Made by a program: the position numbers and the translations under genes. The notes under the pieces were generated by a model. That model was given only the letters and a program-made list of their open reading frames with translations, searched no databases and had not been told where the DNA came from. This document shows positions 59,994 through 64,000 of a DNA stretch of 64,000 nt, in pieces. Source of the stretch: Streptomyces sp. NBC_01707 (GTDB lineage: Bacteria; Actinomycetota; Actinomycetes; Streptomycetales; Streptomycetaceae); NCBI RefSeq assembly GCF_041438805.1, contig NZ_CP109190.1, positions 3,348,001 to 3,412,000 of the forward strand. Direction: 5' to 3'. The first letter of the stretch is position 1, and each line of letters starts with the position of its first letter.

Positions 59994-61900
59994 ACACCAG
60001 AAATGTTCCCTCACGCAGCCACACGCTTATGGTGCTCCACGTGGACTTCGTCGGTGCCAGGCGTTCAGTTGCATTGAAATCAGGGCTCAATGTGGTTCAT
60101 GGAAACATCACCACCGGAAAGACGACCTTCGTGCGCTTGCTGCGGGCACTCCTGGGTACCGTCCCCTCAGGCCTTCCTTCCGAGACGGACGCTATCAGTG
60201 ATATTCGAGCAGAGTTGCGCCTTGGAGGAAGGGAATGGCTCGTAAGTCGCCCTCTAGTAGTCACGCGCACTGCGCCTGTCGATGTAGCTGAAAAGTTCGA
60301 AACAGTAGATTCGGAGCCTGCCGCGTTCCGCGTGCCGGCCGTAGGGTCGAAAGCTTCGTTTGGGCGGTTCCTGCTCGAGCAGACCGGGATCCCTGTCGTT
60401 TCAGTACCGCAAGCGAGGTCGAAACCTACCGAGGGTCTAACGCCAGTAACCATCACGGACTGGCTGGGCTACTGTGTAATCACAGGCGATGAAATCGACT
60501 CTCAAGTATTCGGCCACCTGCACCCATTCCGCGATCAAAAGCGGCGATGGGTATTTGAGCTTATATATGGCCTTTATGATGCACAGGTGGCACGCTTGGT
60601 TGCCGATCTCAAAAGGATTGACTCACAAATCAACTCAATTGAGAGAGAGGGAGAGCTACAAGAGAAATTTCTCGCGGAGACGCCTTTCGCCGATCGGAAC
60701 GTGATCGCAGATCGTGTCGCGGAAATTGATGCTTTGCTCGCGGCCAGTGAATCTGACGCTGCGACCGTTGCGACGAGTGTTATCGAGAGTCTTGATGTTG
60801 GTGAACTTCGCTCCGATCTACTGAGTCGACGATCGGAGGCGAGGAAGGTAGCTGAGGATATTCGTCGAAACGAGGCACAGGTCGGTGACCTACGCGACTT
60901 GAGCGAGCAGCTCCAGAGTCAGTTTTCGCGCTTGACTAGAGCTGTCATATCCGACGAATGGCTTGTTGACTTTGACTTTATCGTTTGCCCAAGGTGCGGC
61001 AACGACGTGACTCCTGCGCGATCGACGGACGATTGCTGCTACCTCTGCTTGCAACAGCCACGCCCCAGCGCAACAAGGGAATCCTTCCTGGCCGAACAGG
61101 ACAGGATTGTCGGGCAGATCCAGGAGACAGAATCGGTCGTGGCTTCCAGAGAGAAGAGCTTGGAAGCACTGCGTTCCCGATACGCAAGCCTCACTCAGCA
61201 GGAACACGTACTAGCAACGCAACTCAATGGACGTACAGAGTCTTTCATCTCTGACAACGCTACAGAAATTCAGTCTCGCGCTGCCCGCCGTGCTTATTTG
61301 ATGGCGGAAAAGGCAAAGTTGGCGGACTTCGCACTCCTCGTCGATCGCTTCAAGCGGACAGCACAAACTAAGCTAGAGCTAGAAGAGAGGAAGTTGACAA
61401 TCCAAGATGCAATCGCGGAGCGTGAATTTGGTGAGTCGACTGCCGAGGTCAAGATTCGTGCACTGGAGGAGAAGCTCCTCTCCTATCTAACCAAACTCAA
61501 TATCCCTACTTTCAGTGAGGATCTGAGTGTGGTAATTAACCGAAAAACATACCTGCCCGAGATCAGTGGCCGCACGTTTGATGAGCTGTCGAGTCAAGGC
61601 CTAAAGACCCTCGTCAACGTGGCCCATTCGTTGGCTCATCATGCCGTTGCTATCGACCTAGACCTGCCACTACCTGGACTCCTGGTGCTAGACGGCCTTT
61701 CAGCTAATGCCGGTCGCAAGGGCTTCGATGAGGATCGAATCCACGACATGTATCGACTCCTAATCGAAGTAGCTGCGGAGTACGGTGACCGGTTGCAAAT
61801 CATCGCCGTGGATAATGATCCTCCGTCAGAATTCTGGGGAGATCTGGAGGATAGAGTAGTCCTTCACCTCACCCAGGAAGATAAGCTCGTACGCTTCTAG
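59990..61900 (+). CDS. SMC/Rad50-like ABC ATPase (DUF3732 type) of an ABC-3C system
   Basis: A 636-residue protein from GTG 59990, overlapping the previous stop as GTGA with GAGGAG at 59979-59984; the frame from 59972 is an extension. Walker A GNITTGKTT begins at residue 38. Two long coiled-coil arms (about 195-325 and 360-500) flank a tip holding four cysteines, C333-C336 (CPRC) and C350-C353 (CYLC), a zinc-hook-like element. The C-terminal head has a modified signature SSQG near 534, Walker B LLVLDG with D568, and VDNDP in the switch position. It senses invading DNA or DNA ends and controls the nuclease; that role is inferred from the family. Confidence 0.85.
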   Translation: MNTRNVPSRSHTLMVLHVDFVGARRSVALKSGLNVVHGNITTGKTTFVRLLRALLGTVPSGLPSETDAISDIRAELRLGGREWLVSRPLVVTRTAPVDVAEKFETVDSEPAAFRVPAVGSKASFGRFLLEQTGIPVVSVPQARSKPTEGLTPVTITDWLGYCVITGDEIDSQVFGHLHPFRDQKRRWVFELIYGLYDAQVARLVADLKRIDSQINSIEREGELQEKFLAETPFADRNVIADRVAEIDALLAASESDAATVATSVIESLDVGELRSDLLSRRSEARKVAEDIRRNEAQVGDLRDLSEQLQSQFSRLTRAVISDEWLVDFDFIVCPRCGNDVTPARSTDDCCYLCLQQPRPSATRESFLAEQDRIVGQIQETESVVASREKSLEALRSRYASLTQQEHVLATQLNGRTESFISDNATEIQSRAARRAYLMAEKAKLADFALLVDRFKRTAQTKLELEERKLTIQDAIAEREFGESTAEVKIRALEEKLLSYLTKLNIPTFSEDLSVVINRKTYLPEISGRTFDELSSQGLKTLVNVAHSLAHHAVAIDLDLPLPGLLVLDGLSANAGRKGFDEDRIHDMYRLLIEVAAEYGDRLQIIAVDNDPPSEFWGDLEDRVVLHLTQEDKLVRF

Positions 61901-62156
61901 TCGCACATACGATCTTTCTTCCCGATGAGCCGGAAACGTCTTAAGTCGCGGAACGCCCTGCAATACGCAGCTGGGTCTGGTGTAGGGCCGCACGGACTGC
62001 CCTGGGTGTCCGTCGGTATGTTGGCCGTAGCCGCGCACCCGTGCTGTGTGAAAGCCGTGAAGCGGCTGAACACGCAGCACGGAAGCAGCGCTGATGTGTG
62101 GCCGGACGCCATGGGACGCTTGGCACCATAGGGGTGGAGACGTGAGAGGAGCCCAA

Positions 62157-62603
62157 GTGTCGGAGGCCAGTCCGCGCGGAACCTACCTGGTCATCTCGGA
62201 GGCTCTGCGGAAGCGAATCGAAGAGGGCGCGTTCGTCGACGGCCTGCCCTCCGAGGCAGAACTTGCGGACGCCCATAGTGTCTCGCGGAACACGATTCGT
62301 CGTGCGCTCAAGGCCCTCGAAACCGAAGGTGCACTTGAGTCTGTGCCCGGGGTCGGCTGGCGCGTCCCGCATGGCGGCGATCGGCGGCCCCTCGTGGAAC
62401 GGATGATCTCCGTGATCGAAGACGACTCGCTCGCGGTGGGGGACGCCTACCCGTCGGAGGCGAGGCTCTGTGAGCGGTTCAGCGTCTCGCGTACCGCTGT
62501 GCGACGTGGCCTTGCTCAGATGGAAGGAACAGGATTGCTCCTCACGGTTCACGGCAGGGGGCGTACGGTGCGTGCCCTCCCGGCTTCCGCCGGCCAGCCG
62601 TAG
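62157..62603 (+). CDS. GntR-family regulator with two winged helices
   Basis: A 148-residue protein from GTG 62157 with GAGGAG at 62146-62151. Two GntR-type winged helices follow one another: FVDGLPSEAELADAHSVSRNTIRRAL, then GDAYPSEARLCERFSVSRTAVRRGL. There is no large C-terminal effector domain, as in the KorSA-like and related regulators of integrative elements. It lies just before an HD-domain gene on the same strand and may control it and the element's transfer genes. Confidence 0.85.
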   Translation: MSEASPRGTYLVISEALRKRIEEGAFVDGLPSEAELADAHSVSRNTIRRALKALETEGALESVPGVGWRVPHGGDRRPLVERMISVIEDDSLAVGDAYPSEARLCERFSVSRTAVRRGLAQMEGTGLLLTVHGRGRTVRALPASAGQP

Positions 62604-62614
62604 TCTTGGTCGCC

Positions 62615-63181
62615 ATGGGACTGAATGAGTGGGCGCACTCGCTATCCGAATCGCTGCTGTCGGACCCGCTGCCCCGGAGGTGGGCGCACTCCCTCGGGGT
62701 CGCCAAGCGGGCTCGGGCCCTTGCTCCGGTTCTCGGCGAGGACGCGGAACTCCTGGAAGCTGCCGCTGTGCTCCATGACGTCGGGTATTCGCCCGCGCTG
62801 GCCGTCACGGGCTTTCATCCGTTGGACGGCGCCCGGTTCCTCCGCAAGCAGGGGGCAGACGAACGGGTCGTTCGCCTTGTGGCTTATCACTCCTGCGCCG
62901 TCCTCGAAGCTGAGGAACGCGGACTCCGAGAAGAGCTTGAGAGCGAGTTCGAGCTTGAGCGCCCCGAGCTCGTGGACGCCCTTGTGTTCTGCGACATGAC
63001 GACGACGCCGGACGGCGTGGAGACCACACCATCCGAGCGGCTGGACGAGATCGTGAAGCGGTACGGCCCGGACACCATCGTGGGCCGCTTCATCCAACGG
63101 GCGGCCCCGGAAATCCACGCAGCCGCAAGACGAGTCGAGGGGCGGCTCGCGCTGGTCAAGGCCGCCGATCAGCCGATGTAG
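62615..63181 (+). CDS. HD-domain phosphohydrolase
   Basis: A 188-residue protein from ATG 62615. The metal motif is H...HD...D: WAHSLGVAKRA, AAVLHDVGYSP, GFHPLDGARFL, AYHSCAV and the final D in FCDMTTTPDG. This is a small HD phosphohydrolase acting on a nucleotide or similar substrate. It follows the GntR gene by 11 bp and converges on the NUDIX gene with a 13-bp overlap of stops. GntR, HD and NUDIX genes in this order are familiar from actinomycete integrative elements. Confidence 0.85.
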   Translation: MGLNEWAHSLSESLLSDPLPRRWAHSLGVAKRARALAPVLGEDAELLEAAAVLHDVGYSPALAVTGFHPLDGARFLRKQGADERVVRLVAYHSCAVLEAEERGLREELESEFELERPELVDALVFCDMTTTPDGVETTPSERLDEIVKRYGPDTIVGRFIQRAAPEIHAAARRVEGRLALVKAADQPM

Positions 63182-63642
63182 GGCTCACGCCGTGAGTCGT
63201 CCAGGCCGTGCGTGATGCGCAGCCGCATGGACGGGTGGATGTCGAGGCCATCGAGGTCCGCTGGATCTATCCAGCGGACCTCTTTCGATTCGCTGCTGGT
63301 ACGTAGCGAACCACCGACCGGACGAGCGCGGAAGCAGATCGAGAACTGCTGGCGCACCTCGCCGTCGTCGTACGCGATCACGTGGTGCGGGTCGGTGTAG
63401 AGACCCACGACGCTGTCGACCACCACAGCAATCCCGGTCTCTTCCGCCACCTCACGGGCGACGGTGTCGGCGACGCTCTCTCCAATATCGTGACCACCGC
63501 CCGGCAGTGCCCACAGATTGTTGTCGGTCCTGTGGATGAGGAGTAGTCGTCCACTGTCATCCCGGACGACTGCCGTGACCGAGGGAACGACCGAGTTTGC
63601 CTGGGGGGCCGACGGGTCGTTGTAGTGGTCGATTCGGCTCAT
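63169..63642 (-). CDS. NUDIX hydrolase
   Basis: A 157-residue protein from ATG 63642. The NUDIX box is visible: GGGHDIGESVADTVAREVAEETG, preceded by NNLWALPG and followed by IAVVVDSVVG. It hydrolyses a nucleoside diphosphate linked to another group; no specificity motif is clear. NUDIX genes of this type (nud) accompany pra and related regulators in pSAM2-like elements. Its ATG overlaps the stop of the next gene. Confidence 0.9.
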   Translation of the reverse strand: MSRIDHYNDPSAPQANSVVPSVTAVVRDDSGRLLLIHRTDNNLWALPGGGHDIGESVADTVAREVAEETGIAVVVDSVVGLYTDPHHVIAYDDGEVRQQFSICFRARPVGGSLRTSSESKEVRWIDPADLDGLDIHPSMRLRITHGLDDSRREPYIG

Positions 63643-64000
63643 GTGCCCTGGCCTCCGATGTCGTCTGGCTTGGAGATGGGCCGGGCGGACTCCCAGACGC
63701 GTTCCACGCTCTCAGCGTAGGTGTCGAACAGCTCTCCTCCTGGCACGCGTTGGAGGTGCAGGACTGGGGCCATGTACGCGCCGACGCCGTACAGGTGACC
63801 GTTCGCCAGCATCTCGTCGTCCGCCCTGTAGATCGAGTTGTAGAGCGTTGTGGAATGAAGGCGGAACTCGACCCCCGGGAGCCCGAACAGTGAGCCGTAG
63901 TTGAGCAGGGCGTTCCGAATCTTGCTGGCCATGGCGGGTCCGAGTCCCTCGTCCGACCCACGTGTTGCAACGGCGGCGCAGTCCGGATCCCCGAGCATGA
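63639..64000 (-). CDS. DUF5919-type XRE regulator (C-terminal part, runs off the right edge)
   Basis: About 120 residues ending at 63639, overlapping the NUDIX start as ATGA. The sequence LGDPDCAAVATRGSDEGLG, then GVEFRLHSTTLYNSIYRADDEML and PVLHLQRVPGGELFDTYAESVERVWESARP is the conserved C-terminal domain (DUF5919-like) of regulators that usually start with an XRE helix-turn-helix. The DNA-binding part should lie beyond base 64000. It is co-transcribed with the NUDIX gene. Confidence 0.75.
   Translation of the reverse strand, partial: MLGDPDCAAVATRGSDEGLGPAMASKIRNALLNYGSLFGLPGVEFRLHSTTLYNSIYRADDEMLANGHLYGVGAYMAPVLHLQRVPGGELFDTYAESVERVWESARPISKPDDIGGQGT

Noticed and set aside
61925-62131. 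A 68-residue frame between the ATPase and GntR genes.
   Set aside because: No ribosome site and no recognisable pattern; probably chance.
1-64000. CRISPR array or cas genes.
   Set aside because: No regularly spaced repeats of 25-40 bp and no Cas-like proteins were seen; the short repeats found are tandem or palindromic.

Overview
The window is from a Streptomyces chromosome, or a very close relative. The support is very high GC with strong third-position bias, frequent GTG starts, ATGA/GTGA-coupled operons, typical actinomycete families (PucR, DUF4328, DUF6233, DUF574-type methyltransferase) and a central block whose gene order matches, from memory, the S. coelicolor SCO5645-SCO5679 neighbourhood.

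Region 1 (1 to about 17.6 kb) is accessory DNA. It starts inside a phage-type module read leftwards (RecT, YqaJ-type exonuclease, small coupled ORFs, an excisionase-like HTH protein). Next come two divergent XRE regulators separated by a dense array of TGCATGCA palindromes. After that lies a patchwork of short hypothetical genes, a disrupted HAD gene, an IS5-family transposase remnant, an intact IS701-family element, a MerR/SDR divergent pair, a 111-bp inverted-repeat element, and finally a tyrosine integrase (597 aa) with an unusual C-terminal extension. Short tandem 10-11 bp repeats beside the integrase and at several places inside the block look like integrase arm sites, as if several elements had accumulated here.

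Region 2 (about 17.7 to 55.1 kb) is core chromosome dominated by polyamine and GABA catabolism: GABA aminotransferase (gabT), three aldehyde dehydrogenases, a gamma-glutamylputrescine-oxidase-like flavoprotein, a PotABCD spermidine/putrescine importer, a second PotD-like lipoprotein, a class III aminotransferase, and PucR and Lrp/AsnC regulators. A near-identical inverted-repeat operator with a 16-bp spacer precedes the pot operon and also sits between the Lrp gene and its divergent dehydrogenase, suggesting one regulon. The block also holds a secreted GH18 chitinase with a DasR-type site in its promoter, a NADAR protein, an adenosine/aminodeoxyfutalosine deaminase-like enzyme, a glycerophosphodiesterase, an ABC exporter pair, a LOG-like protein, a thiamine ABC transporter under a TPP riboswitch, and rlmN.

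Region 3 (about 55.1 to 64 kb) is a second accessory block that begins just upstream of rlmN. It has DUF6233 flanked by 19-bp direct repeats, an ORF that may have an ADP-ribosyltransferase-like fold, unknown actinomycete-type genes, and a clearly lower-GC three-gene operon (58228-61900). That operon encodes a DUF4297/Cap4-type PD-(D/E)XK nuclease, a small winged-helix middle component and an SMC/Rad50-like DUF3732-type ATPase with a four-cysteine zinc element at the coiled-coil tip. It is an ABC-three-component (ABC-3C, Lamassu-like) conflict system and the most interesting item in the window. It is followed by GntR, HD-phosphohydrolase, NUDIX and DUF5919-type regulator genes of the kind carried by actinomycete integrative elements.
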